From NCBI GenBank assembly GCA_900550835.1, contig URTP01000022.1:1-19063 (forward strand): DNA of 19,063 nt, in the 5' to 3' direction. Of this stretch, positions 1 to 6,652 are shown piece after piece; position 1 is the first letter of the stretch; every line of letters begins with the position of its first letter. Under the pieces are notes generated by a model. It did no database searches, was not told the DNA's origin, and saw nothing but the letters and a program-made list of their open reading frames with translations. Position numbers and translations under genes: made by a program. This DNA is from an uncultured Collinsella sp. (GTDB lineage Bacteria > Actinomycetota > Coriobacteriia > Coriobacteriales > Coriobacteriaceae).

Positions 1-262
1 CCGCCTGAGCCCCAGCCTCGGCAATGCCCTCGGCGCCCTCGGCCCACAGCTGAGCCGGCGTGGTGCCAAAGGCCATCGCGAAGGCCAGGAATGCCACCAG
101 GCCGCGCTTGGCTATACCGCGTGCAATCGCGCCACGGCGATGCAACGAGGCGCACACACGCTCGTCCTCAAACATATCCATTTGTCCCCCATTGTCTGTA
201 CTTGGAGCGTTGCCTTGAGGCTGCCCCACGTCATCGCGCATGTTGCGCTCGAGTTCCCCCAT
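1..262 (-). CDS. N-terminus of a large exported/surface protein (cut by window edge)
   Basis: An open frame on the minus strand begins at ATG 262-260 and runs off the window after 87 residues without a stop. The start is fixed by a strong ribosome binding site (AAGGAGG, about 6 bases upstream). The first ~40 residues are polar and acidic. A basic stretch follows (HRRGAIARGIAKRG, residues 41-54), then a hydrophobic core (LVAFLAFAMAFGTTPAQLWA, 55-74) and a small-residue region rich in Ala, Gly and Glu. This is a signal peptide with an extended n-region, a type common on large cell-surface proteins of Gram-positive bacteria. The mature protein lies outside the window, so its function cannot be stated. 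A cobalamin-riboswitch-like leader lies directly upstream, so a role in corrinoid binding or uptake at the surface is a reasonable inference only. Confidence 0.75.
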   Translation of the reverse strand, partial: MGELERNMRDDVGQPQGNAPSTDNGGQMDMFEDERVCASLHRRGAIARGIAKRGLVAFLAFAMAFGTTPAQLWAEGAEGIAEAGAQA

Positions 263-377
263 CGGGGTCCTCCTTCCCTCCAGAGCCCTATGCACACCGG
301 CGGCATACGCCGCAGCCGCACGCAAGATGGGAGGCGATCCGACTTAACCTTAACGACTCGGGCGCGCCGTCCGATCT

Positions 378-497
378 GCGACGCGAACATCCCGAGCCAA
401 GAGGAATTACGGTTACTGGTACAGCCGGGGACTTGCACCCCGATTCTCCCAAACGCGCAGGAAAACCGCGCATTCGTGCGTCTCCGCACCACCATCT
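378..497 (-). ncRNA. Cobalamin riboswitch-like leader RNA
   Basis: Read on the minus strand, the leader of the exported protein holds a hairpin with a GAGA tetraloop (476-489, stem GTGCG/CGCAC) and a second hairpin (455-471). These are followed by the sequence GGGAGAATCGGGGTGCAAGT (450-431) and then CCCCGGCTGTACCAGTAACC (430-411). This matches the conserved core of cobalamin riboswitches in order: GGGA, then GGTGCAAxTCC flanked by a short stem, then CTGT..C...AACxGTAA. A GGCTCGGGATGTTCGC stretch (398-383) sits where the family has its GGAxACC-type closing box, but it diverges from consensus. A further hairpin (GCGGC/GCCGC, 300-313) lies about 50 bases before the start codon and could be the expression platform acting on translation. 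The call rests on motif recognition, not a covariance search. Confidence 0.66.
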
Positions 498-536
498 AGG
501 CCATCGATTATTACCGTCAAAATGGTATCACGCAAA
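493..536 (-). promoter_or_regulatory. Candidate promoter for the riboswitch/exported-protein transcript
   Basis: Between the upstream terminator and the riboswitch the minus strand reads TTTGCG (536-531), 18 bases, then AATAAT (512-507). An alternative -35 TTGACG (520-515) pairs less well with TAGATG (498-493), because transcription would then start inside the first riboswitch hairpin. The first pairing fits the RNA better. Weak consensus matches keep confidence low. Confidence 0.35.
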
Positions 537-561
537 AGGGCCTCGCACGCAGGCGAAGCCC
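534..561 (-). terminator. Rho-independent terminator of the AarF-family operon
   Basis: On the minus strand GGGCTTCGC (561-553) pairs with GCGAGGCCC (546-538), one G-T pair, six-base loop, followed by TTTT (537-534). It lies about 50 bases past the stop codon of the kinase-like gene and separates it from the riboswitch-controlled gene. Confidence 0.7.
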
Positions 562-612
562 AAGGTAAAAGCTATTGTTTGCGATAGGAAAATGCGGTGA
601 CGGCCGCAGCCT

Positions 613-2376
613 CTAGTGCTTGCCGCCGTGGCTGTTGAGCCAGATATTGCGGCCCAGCATAAGCGCCAGCACCAGCGCGCTCACGTAGCCCATAAAGCCA
701 ATGACCGGGATACCAAACACAACCGGCTCGATGCGTGCGTAGTACACCACCGACGAACCGATAAACAGACCGGCGATCACGATAGCCATCGACATGCGGT
801 CGATAATTCCGCCCAGCTGTCGCAGCGCCTTATCGCTGCTCATGATCTGCGTGTTCACCTTAAGCTGGCCGCGCGTGAGCATACGCGAAGCCAAGCCCAA
901 ATACTCGGCCGCCTCGAGCGAGCCTTTTGCCGCGCGATAGCTGCTCGCGGCCAGATCGCGTCCCATATCACGCACACGCGCATAGGTGCTCTTCTCGTTT
1001 TTGATGTGCGTCTGGATGATCTGGATCATGTTGACGTTGGGCATATACTCGGTCAGCAAACCCTCGAGCGTCACCATGCCGCGCGCGAACATCGTTACCA
1101 CGCTCGGCAGCTCAACATCGTTTTTGCGCGCCAGGTTTAGCAGCGAGGTCAAAAACTCGCCGATATCCAGATCCTTCAGGTCAAGGCCCGCAAAGTCAGC
1201 CACGATAAAGTCCAAATCGGACAAAAAGGCCGAATGATCGAGCTCAGCCGAGTCGCCACGCGTCACGGCGAAGCGCATGAGCGAATCCTTAAGCTTGGGC
1301 ACGTCGCCCTCGGCCACGGCGAAAATCATGTCCTTGACGATACCGCGATCGTGACTCGACATGCGTCCGACCATGCCCAAGTCGATAAAGTAAACGATGC
1401 CGTCCTTGAGAATGATGTTTCCCGCATGCGGGTCGGCATGGAAAAAGCCGTCATCGAGCACCTGCGTCGAGTAGTCCTCGACGATTGCGGCACCGATCTT
1501 TTCCAAGTCATAGCCCTCGGCCACCAAGCGTTCAGGATCGGCGATCGAAATGCCGTCGACGTAGTCCATAACCACCACGTGCTCGGTGCACAGGTCCAGA
1601 TAGGATTTAGGGCACGTCACGCCATGAACACTCTTATGGAACTCGTAGAAGTCGTTGAGGTTTTTGGCCTCGGCCAAAAAGTTGGTCTCCTCGCGAAACG
1701 AGGTCCACAACTCCTCGACTACGCCGTGCAGGTCAACGAATTGATCGGTGTTGACGAACTTGGAAACGATACGCACCACCGAGCGGATGATATCGATGTC
1801 CTGCGCCATAACCTGCTGCGCACCGGGGCGCTGCACCTTGACGGCCACGTCCTCGCCCGTCACCAGACGAGCGCGGTGCACTTGCGCGAGCGACGCGCTA
1901 CCGAGCGGATTGGGGTCGATCGCGTCGAACATCTCCCCCAGGCGCAGGCCGTATTCTTCTTCCAGACAACTGAGTACGACCTCGTACGGCACCGGCTCCA
2001 CGTCGGAGCGCAGACGACGCAGCTCGTCGCAAAAGCGTTGCGGCAGAATCTCGGACCGGTTGGCCAGAATCTGCCCCATCTTGACGAACATGGGGCCGAG
2101 TTCCTCGAGCAGGCGGCGCAAACGAACCGGCGTGAGGTTATCCCACACACGGTACTTTTTGACCAGGCGAACAATCTGCCCGATGCGTTCGCGACGACCC
2201 GCCGGCGTGAGCTGGTATTCCTCGTCCGGCGCCATCGCGTCGGGCTCCTCGGGGACCATATCGACAGCGCGCGGCTTCTTGCGAGCGCCCGAGACGGCGG
2301 CATCGACCTCATCGACAACCGCCGCCTCGTCACCCAAGGGATCTAGATTGTTGTAATCGGTGGTGGAATCTGCCAT
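613..2376 (-). CDS. AarF/ABC1/UbiB-family atypical kinase
   Basis: The 587-residue protein belongs to the UbiB/ABC1/ADCK atypical kinase-like family, whose members bind ATP at membranes and support isoprenoid lipid or quinone metabolism. The family KxGQ signature is at 99-102, an Ala-rich nucleotide loop (GSASLAQVHRA) at 159-169, the VAVKVQ lysine at 180, HADPHAGN at 313-320, and the metal-binding DLG at 332-334. Two hydrophobic segments near the C-terminus (about 525-580) are membrane anchors. The first ~60 residues are acidic and look disordered. The start follows the stop of the preceding gene by 8 bases with only a weak ribosome site, so translational coupling to the phasin-like gene is likely. 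The substrate is unknown, and a quinone role is not shown by anything in this window. Confidence 0.9.
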   Translation of the reverse strand: MADSTTDYNNLDPLGDEAAVVDEVDAAVSGARKKPRAVDMVPEEPDAMAPDEEYQLTPAGRRERIGQIVRLVKKYRVWDNLTPVRLRRLLEELGPMFVKMGQILANRSEILPQRFCDELRRLRSDVEPVPYEVVLSCLEEEYGLRLGEMFDAIDPNPLGSASLAQVHRARLVTGEDVAVKVQRPGAQQVMAQDIDIIRSVVRIVSKFVNTDQFVDLHGVVEELWTSFREETNFLAEAKNLNDFYEFHKSVHGVTCPKSYLDLCTEHVVVMDYVDGISIADPERLVAEGYDLEKIGAAIVEDYSTQVLDDGFFHADPHAGNIILKDGIVYFIDLGMVGRMSSHDRGIVKDMIFAVAEGDVPKLKDSLMRFAVTRGDSAELDHSAFLSDLDFIVADFAGLDLKDLDIGEFLTSLLNLARKNDVELPSVVTMFARGMVTLEGLLTEYMPNVNMIQIIQTHIKNEKSTYARVRDMGRDLAASSYRAAKGSLEAAEYLGLASRMLTRGQLKVNTQIMSSDKALRQLGGIIDRMSMAIVIAGLFIGSSVVYYARIEPVVFGIPVIGFMGYVSALVLALMLGRNIWLNSHGGKH

Positions 2377-2384
2377 CTGCGCTG

Positions 2385-2801
2385 CTACTCGGCCTCTTCG
2401 GTATCCTTCGCATCGTCGGGCTCAACAGACTCGACGGGCACCGAGGTCACGTTGTCCTCGACCGAATCGACGATGTCGCGCACATGGGCCAGGAAGGCCG
2501 TGCGCTCGGGAGCGGTCATAACGCGGACGCGAGCCAGGATGAGCTCGTCGAGCACGCGCTGTGCCGCAGTCTCGCCCTGCATGCCCAAGCGCTCGGTCAG
2601 ATCGGAGATGGTACCGCCGGCCTGCTCGAACATGTCGGACACGCTGCGGGCGATATCGGGGGTGGCGGTGTCCTTGCGGACCTGCTCGCCTTTGGTGTTA
2701 AGGTCGTCGAGGACCTTCTTGCCGCCTTCGACAGCAACGGCGGCAGCGCCAAAGCCCACGTTGATGGCACCGTTAACAAGCTGATCGAGTTTCATAACCA
2801 T
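2385..2801 (-). CDS. Phasin-like small helical protein
   Basis: The 138-residue protein is predicted to be mostly helical. A Gly/Ala/Val-rich segment (about 10-27, NGAINVGFGAAAVAVEGG) is followed by a long charged helix and a Glu/Asp-rich tail. This layout resembles PhaF/PhaI-type phasin-like proteins found next to AarF kinases, but there is no catalytic motif. The start is ATG 2801-2799, because GGAG lies 6 bases upstream. An in-frame TTG at 2813 overlaps the ribosome site itself and is not a credible start. It is the first gene of a two-gene unit with the kinase-like gene, 8 bases apart. In this gene pair it may act as a membrane- or lipid-associated partner of the kinase; that is inference. 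Confidence 0.65.
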   Translation of the reverse strand: MVMKLDQLVNGAINVGFGAAAVAVEGGKKVLDDLNTKGEQVRKDTATPDIARSVSDMFEQAGGTISDLTERLGMQGETAAQRVLDELILARVRVMTAPERTAFLAHVRDIVDSVEDNVTSVPVESVEPDDAKDTEEAE

Positions 2802-2836
2802 GGTTGTCTCCAATCACAAACAACTGCATTGGCGTT

Positions 2837-2866
2837 CTTGTACCCAAGATTGAGTGAAAGCGACAA
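2837..2866 (-). promoter_or_regulatory. Candidate promoter of the phasin-like/AarF unit
   Basis: On the minus strand TTGTCG (2866-2861) and TACAAG (2842-2837) are 18 bases apart, about 35 bases before the phasin-like start. Four of six bases match consensus in each box. Confidence 0.35.
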
Positions 2867-2900
2867 AGCGTTTTAGCGCTATTCGATCGACGGGAAATCC

Positions 2901-4421
2901 CTATCTCACGTTGTCGTTCATCGCGAAAGAGTTCTTCATGGCGCAGCTCGTGGTGTAGAGCACCTTGCCCAACAGGGCATCGGTCTCCACGCGCACGAGC
3001 TCGGCAAACTCCTCGTTGGCGCGTGCAAGCTCGGCAGGCACCTCGGCCTCGGGCAGAACGGCTACGGCAGCGTCGACGTCATGAATCTGCTTGTGGCCCA
3101 TGCCGCCGACCTTCTCCTGATAATCCTCGACTGCGCGGCCGCACTCATGGAAGCGGACGTCGGCCAGCGCGCCGATCAGGCGGTTGGCCCAGTAGAAGTT
3201 TTCGGACGTCACGCGAGCCTGCGTGTCGGCATAGTACTCGGGCATGGTCTCGACGTTGGCGTACAGCGGAACCAGCGCGTTAAACGAGTTGGAGCCAAAC
3301 GCCATCCACTGCACGGCGCGATAGGCCGGCTGCGCATAGGGACGCAGCTGCAGCACGGCGAGCTGGCTGTTGCGGTTGATACCGATGGGGCGATAGGCGC
3401 CGCGTGTGGCGGGCGTGCCCTTGCTGCCGTAGCAGTCGTACTCCGTGCCCTGGTAGTGGCTCGAAAGCACGTACTTGATGTCCTCGATGGTCACCTTGCG
3501 CTCGGGCACGCGGCTCCAGGGGATATCGTCGCTCTCGGGCGTGTAGTCGGCCTCGGGACCGTCCCACACATCGCTGGGGTTGAGGCAGCGCTGCATGTAC
3601 CACGCGCGCGGCGTGTTGTAGACATGGTCGCTGTCGCTGTGCGAGCCAAAGGCCTCGCGCGGGTTGAAGACCGTCGCCGGACCGTCGCCCTCAACGCCCG
3701 GCGTCAGGTCCAGATGCCACTCGGCCATCCAGGCGCGCAGGTCGGCGGAGCACATGTGGTCGGCCTGGGCGCCCTCGGCGTCGTCCAGGTCAAAGCTGTC
3801 GATACCCAGCTGGTTGGGCATGGTCACATAGGCGTCATCGGGCACGCGCTTGGCGATCCAGTGGTGGCCGATGGTCTCGAGCCACCAGATCTCGTCCACG
3901 TCGCTAAAGGCGATGCCGTTGTTCTCGTAGGTGCCGTAGCGCTCGAGCAGATCACCCAGGATACGAACGCCGTCGCGAGCGGACTTGGCATACGGCAGGA
4001 CCAGGGTCACCATGTCCTCCTCGCCCAAGCCACCGGGCTGCGCCGGAACGTATCCATCCTCGCCTTCGTTGCCCTTGGCGGGCAGGTAGTCCACAAGCGG
4101 GTCGGCGCCGCGGACGCGCTCGTTGGTGGTGAGCGTCTCGGTTGCGGACATGCCGACATTGAGCTCGTTGAAACCGGCCTCGGCCCAGATGCCGTGGCCC
4201 GGGACAACATCGGGGACGCTCGTGTAGCGCATGGGATTGTCGGACAGCTCAACGGTTAGGTGACTCAGGACGCTCGTGTAGACGCGCGGCTGCTCGTCGG
4301 GATGCACCACGCGCATACGCTTGGGCTCAAACACCCCGTTGGACGAGTCCTCGTTACGCGCGACCAGGGTCGACCCGTCGTAGCTCGCATTCTTACCAAC
4401 CAAAATCGTTGTGCACGGCAT
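2901..4421 (-). CDS. C69-family dipeptidase
   Basis: The 506-residue protein matches the C69 (PepD) family of N-terminal nucleophile dipeptidases, which hydrolyse a broad range of dipeptides in the cytoplasm. The N-terminus (MPCTTILVGKNASYDGST, then ARNEDS) is the family signature; Cys3 would become the catalytic N-terminal residue after processing. Length fits the family. The start is ATG 4421-4419: AAGGAGG directly abuts an upstream in-frame ATG at 4427, leaving no spacing, whereas it lies 6 bases from 4421. No secretion signal is visible. It stands alone in the minus-strand row, about 100 bases before the phasin-like gene, and its upstream region contains the AT-rich inverted-repeat element. 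It probably serves amino acid scavenging. Confidence 0.93.
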   Translation of the reverse strand: MPCTTILVGKNASYDGSTLVARNEDSSNGVFEPKRMRVVHPDEQPRVYTSVLSHLTVELSDNPMRYTSVPDVVPGHGIWAEAGFNELNVGMSATETLTTNERVRGADPLVDYLPAKGNEGEDGYVPAQPGGLGEEDMVTLVLPYAKSARDGVRILGDLLERYGTYENNGIAFSDVDEIWWLETIGHHWIAKRVPDDAYVTMPNQLGIDSFDLDDAEGAQADHMCSADLRAWMAEWHLDLTPGVEGDGPATVFNPREAFGSHSDSDHVYNTPRAWYMQRCLNPSDVWDGPEADYTPESDDIPWSRVPERKVTIEDIKYVLSSHYQGTEYDCYGSKGTPATRGAYRPIGINRNSQLAVLQLRPYAQPAYRAVQWMAFGSNSFNALVPLYANVETMPEYYADTQARVTSENFYWANRLIGALADVRFHECGRAVEDYQEKVGGMGHKQIHDVDAAVAVLPEAEVPAELARANEEFAELVRVETDALLGKVLYTTSCAMKNSFAMNDNVR

Positions 4422-4593
4422 GCGCATCCTCCTTGAGCGAAGAAATCAAACGGTAACAGTGTATCGCTTCGGCGCAAAAAGGGCGAAACCGCCGCCCCGG
4501 CAGCCCCCTCGAGATCCCTGTGGTCAAAAAATGCCAAATATGAGTACTGTCACAAATTTAGTAGCAGCAATTTAACCGAATGCAGGTGTCGAT

Positions 4594-4621
4594 AATCTAC
4601 ATTTGTTCAAAAGCTTGACAA
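4594..4621 (-). promoter_or_regulatory. Candidate promoter inside the inverted-repeat element, facing the dipeptidase gene
   Basis: The minus strand reads TTGTCA (4621-4616), 16 bases, then TAGATT (4599-4594). The -35 box matches consensus at five of six positions and the -10 box at four. It would give a leader of about 165 bases on the dipeptidase transcript. Confidence 0.4.
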
Positions 4622-4640
4622 TGTAATTCCTCATAAGTCC

Positions 4641-4684
4641 AATAAAATAGGCTCTCTATCGATAATTAATACCGATTGAGAGCC
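4641..4684 (-). terminator. Hairpin with U-rich tail, possible terminator of fchA-folD
   Basis: On the minus strand GGCTCTCAATCG (4684-4673) pairs with CGATAGAGAGCC (4661-4650), 11 of 12 pairs, 11-base AT loop. TATTTTATT follows (4649-4641). It lies about 100 bases past folD and in the centre of the inverted-repeat element, so it may be part of that element's own structure rather than a folD terminator. Confidence 0.5.
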
Positions 4685-4786
4685 AAAATGACCTAAAGCA
4701 TATGTGACTATCTTGGCAACAGTACTCATATTTGGCGTTTTTTGGCCACGTGGTATATGTCTAACCCCTCAAACAGCCCAAAACGC

Positions 4787-5641
4787 CTATTTCGATGCGC
4801 GCTCCGCCGCCTCGATCACGTGTTTGGCGAGAATCGCCGTCGTTACAGCGCCCACGCCACCCGGCACGGGAGTAATTGAGCCAACGATCGGCTCTGCAGC
4901 ATCAAAATCGACGTCGCCGACCAGCTTGCCGGCGGCCTCGTCCCAGTTAATGCCCACATCGATGATCGTCTGGCCCTCGCGAACCGCATCCGCGCCAATC
5001 GTGCGCGCGCGTCCAACGGCCGCAACCACAATATCAGCCGCACGGCACTCGGCAGCAAGGTCGCGCGTATGCGTATGACACGTCGTCACGGTCGCATTGC
5101 GCGCCGTAAGCATGGCGGCAACAGGACGCCCGATCACCAGCGACCGACCAACGACCGCGACCTTGGCCCCATCCAGCTCAACGCCGTAATGATCCAGTAG
5201 CGCCAACACGGCCTCAGCCGTGCAAGGAGCAAAACCCTCGCCGCGCCCCGAAAGCGTGGTGAGCAGCGAAGCGGGCGTCATGGAGTCAACGTCCTTGGCG
5301 GGATCGAGCGCTGTGGCGACGGTGTTCTCGTCAAGGCCGGCGGGCAGCGGGCGGAACATCAGACAGCCATGGACAGCCGAATCGGTATTGATGTCCTCGA
5401 TGGCCGTCAACAGCTCGTCCTGCGAAACATCGGCGGGAAGCAAAATGCGGCGAGCCTCAATGCCAACCTTCTCGCAGCGCTTGAGGGCACCGCGCTCGTA
5501 GGATAGGTCGTCCTCGCGTTCACCTACACGCACGATAGCCAACATCGGAACAACGCCCCGCTCACGCAAAGCGGCACAGCGAACAGCAAGTTCCTCGGTC
5601 AGCGCGCGAGCAACGGGAGCACCCTTCAGTAGCTCAGCCAT
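4787..5641 (-). CDS. folD: Methylenetetrahydrofolate dehydrogenase FolD, cyclohydrolase residues missing
   Basis: The 284-residue protein has the full FolD layout. It carries the NAD(P)-binding motif GRSLVIGRP (165-173), DVGIN (228-232) and the C-terminal signature ITPVPGGVG (256-264). It oxidises 5,10-methylene-THF in the cytoplasm. The usual bifunctional active site is altered. The conserved Tyr is present (Tyr48), but the catalytic Lys four residues later (E. coli K54, human K56) is Ala52. The Gln of GILVQLPLP (E. coli Q98) is Phe96. The Asp of KDVDG is kept (Asp119). Loss of Lys and Gln predicts little or no methenyl-THF cyclohydrolase activity, and fchA for that step ends 2 bases upstream. 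The start is ATG 5641-5639, with GAGAGG 7 bases before it and homology beginning there; the upstream extension lies inside fchA. Confidence 0.93.
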   Translation of the reverse strand: MAELLKGAPVARALTEELAVRCAALRERGVVPMLAIVRVGEREDDLSYERGALKRCEKVGIEARRILLPADVSQDELLTAIEDINTDSAVHGCLMFRPLPAGLDENTVATALDPAKDVDSMTPASLLTTLSGRGEGFAPCTAEAVLALLDHYGVELDGAKVAVVGRSLVIGRPVAAMLTARNATVTTCHTHTRDLAAECRAADIVVAAVGRARTIGADAVREGQTIIDVGINWDEAAGKLVGDVDFDAAEPIVGSITPVPGGVGAVTTAILAKHVIEAAERASK

Positions 5642-5643
5642 GG

Positions 5644-6282
5644 CTATCCTCTCTTCCTTGCAGCGTCGGAGGCGCGGCGCGCCAGCGCATCGGCGCGCGG
5701 CAACCATATGTCGAGCAACTCATCACACGCCGCCTCGAGCTCCTCGGCGCGTGCACGATCCTTCATAGACGTGGTGTTCGCAAAGAGCGTCAAGCTCGCG
5801 CCCTGCATGGCGGCACGGCAGAACACAGCGCCGCACGCCACATCGGACAGCAGCTGACGCGAACCCTTGTCGGCCATGTCCTCGAGCAGCGCCAGTGCGC
5901 GCCCGCAGGCATCCATAATGTGATACGGCGGCATAGCGGCCACATGCAGCGCATCCTGAATCGCGGTCGCTCGAGCCGGATCGTCACGCGGAATACCGTA
6001 CGCCGCGGACACCCGCCTGTAGGCACGAACGTCCTCGGAAACCAACTCGACAAGCTCCTGGGCCAGCTCATCAGCCTGGGCAAACGCGCGCGTCAGGTCA
6101 TCCGCACGATCAGCAAGCGCGGGATTGGTCGCACCGTAGCGCGCAACCATTCCGCAAAGTGAGGCTCCCAGTGCGCCCACAAAGGCGCTCGCGCTACCGC
6201 CGCCGGGAACCGGCTCGCGCGCGGCCAGCGCCTCGGCAAACCCGCGGCAGGTCTTGTCCATCATCTCTTGGCTCATGCGCAT
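5644..6282 (-). CDS. fchA: Methenyl-THF cyclohydrolase / formimino-THF cyclodeaminase family protein
   Basis: The 212-residue protein is a single cyclodeaminase-type (FTCD C-terminal/FchA) domain without the formiminotransferase half. It carries the family motif PVPGGGSASAFVGALGASL (about 24-42) near the N-terminus and the alpha-helical body typical of the family. It interconverts 5,10-methenyl-THF and 10-formyl-THF, or deaminates formimino-THF. It is first in a two-gene operon with folD, 2 bases apart. The neighbouring FolD lacks cyclohydrolase residues, so the cyclohydrolase role is the more likely. No histidine-degradation gene is next to it. The start is ambiguous: ATG 6282 lies about 4 bases after GAGG and ATG 6276 about 10 bases after it; I list the longer. 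Confidence 0.9.
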   Translation of the reverse strand: MRMSQEMMDKTCRGFAEALAAREPVPGGGSASAFVGALGASLCGMVARYGATNPALADRADDLTRAFAQADELAQELVELVSEDVRAYRRVSAAYGIPRDDPARATAIQDALHVAAMPPYHIMDACGRALALLEDMADKGSRQLLSDVACGAVFCRAAMQGASLTLFANTTSMKDRARAEELEAACDELLDIWLPRADALARRASDAARKRG

Positions 6283-6353
6283 GCACCCTCAAGTCGTATA
6301 CATCGGTCGGGTGGCAACCGCCGACCAACCGCGTCAAACACATAATGGTGCTT

Positions 6354-6382
6354 AGTCTAGCCCATAAGTACATAAGCGTCAG
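6354..6382 (-). promoter_or_regulatory. Candidate promoter of fchA-folD
   Basis: The minus strand has CTGACG (6382-6377) and TAGACT (6359-6354) spaced 17 bases apart, four of six matches each. The predicted leader contains a hairpin with stem GGTCGG/CCGACC just before the ribosome site. No known folate riboswitch core is recognisable. Confidence 0.45.
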
Positions 6383-6438
6383 CGCAACTGGCCATCGCGG
6401 ATTTCTATGACGAACGATAGGCCATGTCAACGCAAGCA

Positions 6439-6454
6439 TGGGACACATGGCCCA
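6439..6454. promoter_or_regulatory. Near-palindromic operator candidate upstream of lipoprotein 1
   Basis: TGGGACACATGGCCCA has dyad symmetry (TGGGxCAxxTGxCCCA). The surrounding 19 bases (6438-6456) recur exactly upstream of the second lipoprotein gene. Here it lies about 200 bases before the start codon. The remainder of 6383-6652 holds the leader structure described separately and no other gene. Confidence 0.45.
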
Positions 6455-6576
6455 CCTTTCGAGACTTCCGGGCAGCGGCAACTGGGGCATACATATAGGT
6501 AAGGAGCCCTATGTTGGGGCAAGCTCATCACGGCACCGGACGACGAATGGAGGAATAACCGCACAGTAAACAAAGG

Positions 6577-6625
6577 CATCATGTGCATGCGTCACCGCTG
6601 CCCCAGCGATCCGCGGCACATGATG
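6577..6625 (+). other. Structured leader before lipoprotein 1
   Basis: CATCATGTGC (6577-6586) and GCACATGATG (6616-6625) are exact inverted copies. They enclose a small hairpin CGCTG-CCC-CAGCG (6596-6608). The structure ends about 14 bases before the ribosome binding site of the lipoprotein gene, so it could influence translation or RNA stability. The second lipoprotein gene lacks it. Confidence 0.4.
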
Positions 6626-6652
6626 TCCCTGGCAGACAAGGAGGACGCCACC

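Larger units (their letters stand above)
4520..4749. repeat. AT-rich ~230-base element with 30-base inverted repeats (MITE-like or invertible segment)
   Basis: The left arm 4520-4549 and right arm 4720-4749 are inverted copies agreeing at 28 of 30 positions. The core CCAAATATGAGTACTG is identical in both. Between them lie 170 bases that are far richer in A and T than the flanking genes. These include a perfect-looking hairpin at 4650-4684 and a promoter-like pair facing the dipeptidase. No target duplication is obvious outside the arms, and no transposase or recombinase is encoded. It occupies the gap between folD and the dipeptidase gene; the rest of that gap (4422-4519, 4750-4786) shows nothing else. 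Confidence 0.75.

Noticed and set aside
91..600. Plus-strand and minus-strand frames of 60-170 codons between 91 and 600
   Set aside because: They lack ribosome sites and family resemblance, and they overlap the minus-strand signal-peptide gene, the riboswitch core and a terminator.
1234..2346. 370-codon plus-strand frame opposite the AarF-family gene
   Set aside because: It is a complementary shadow of a strongly conserved kinase-like gene; the protein is His/Arg-rich with no motif.
3081..4259. 392-codon plus-strand frame opposite the C69 dipeptidase
   Set aside because: It is a high-GC shadow frame; the minus-strand dipeptidase has clear motifs and a ribosome site.
4744..4753. CCACGTGG palindrome at the right arm edge as a stand-alone operator
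   Set aside because: Most of it belongs to the inverted-repeat arm; no second copy supports a separate site.
6283..6353. Folate (THF) or ZTP riboswitch before fchA
   Set aside because: The leader has a simple hairpin but none of the conserved core bases of either riboswitch class.
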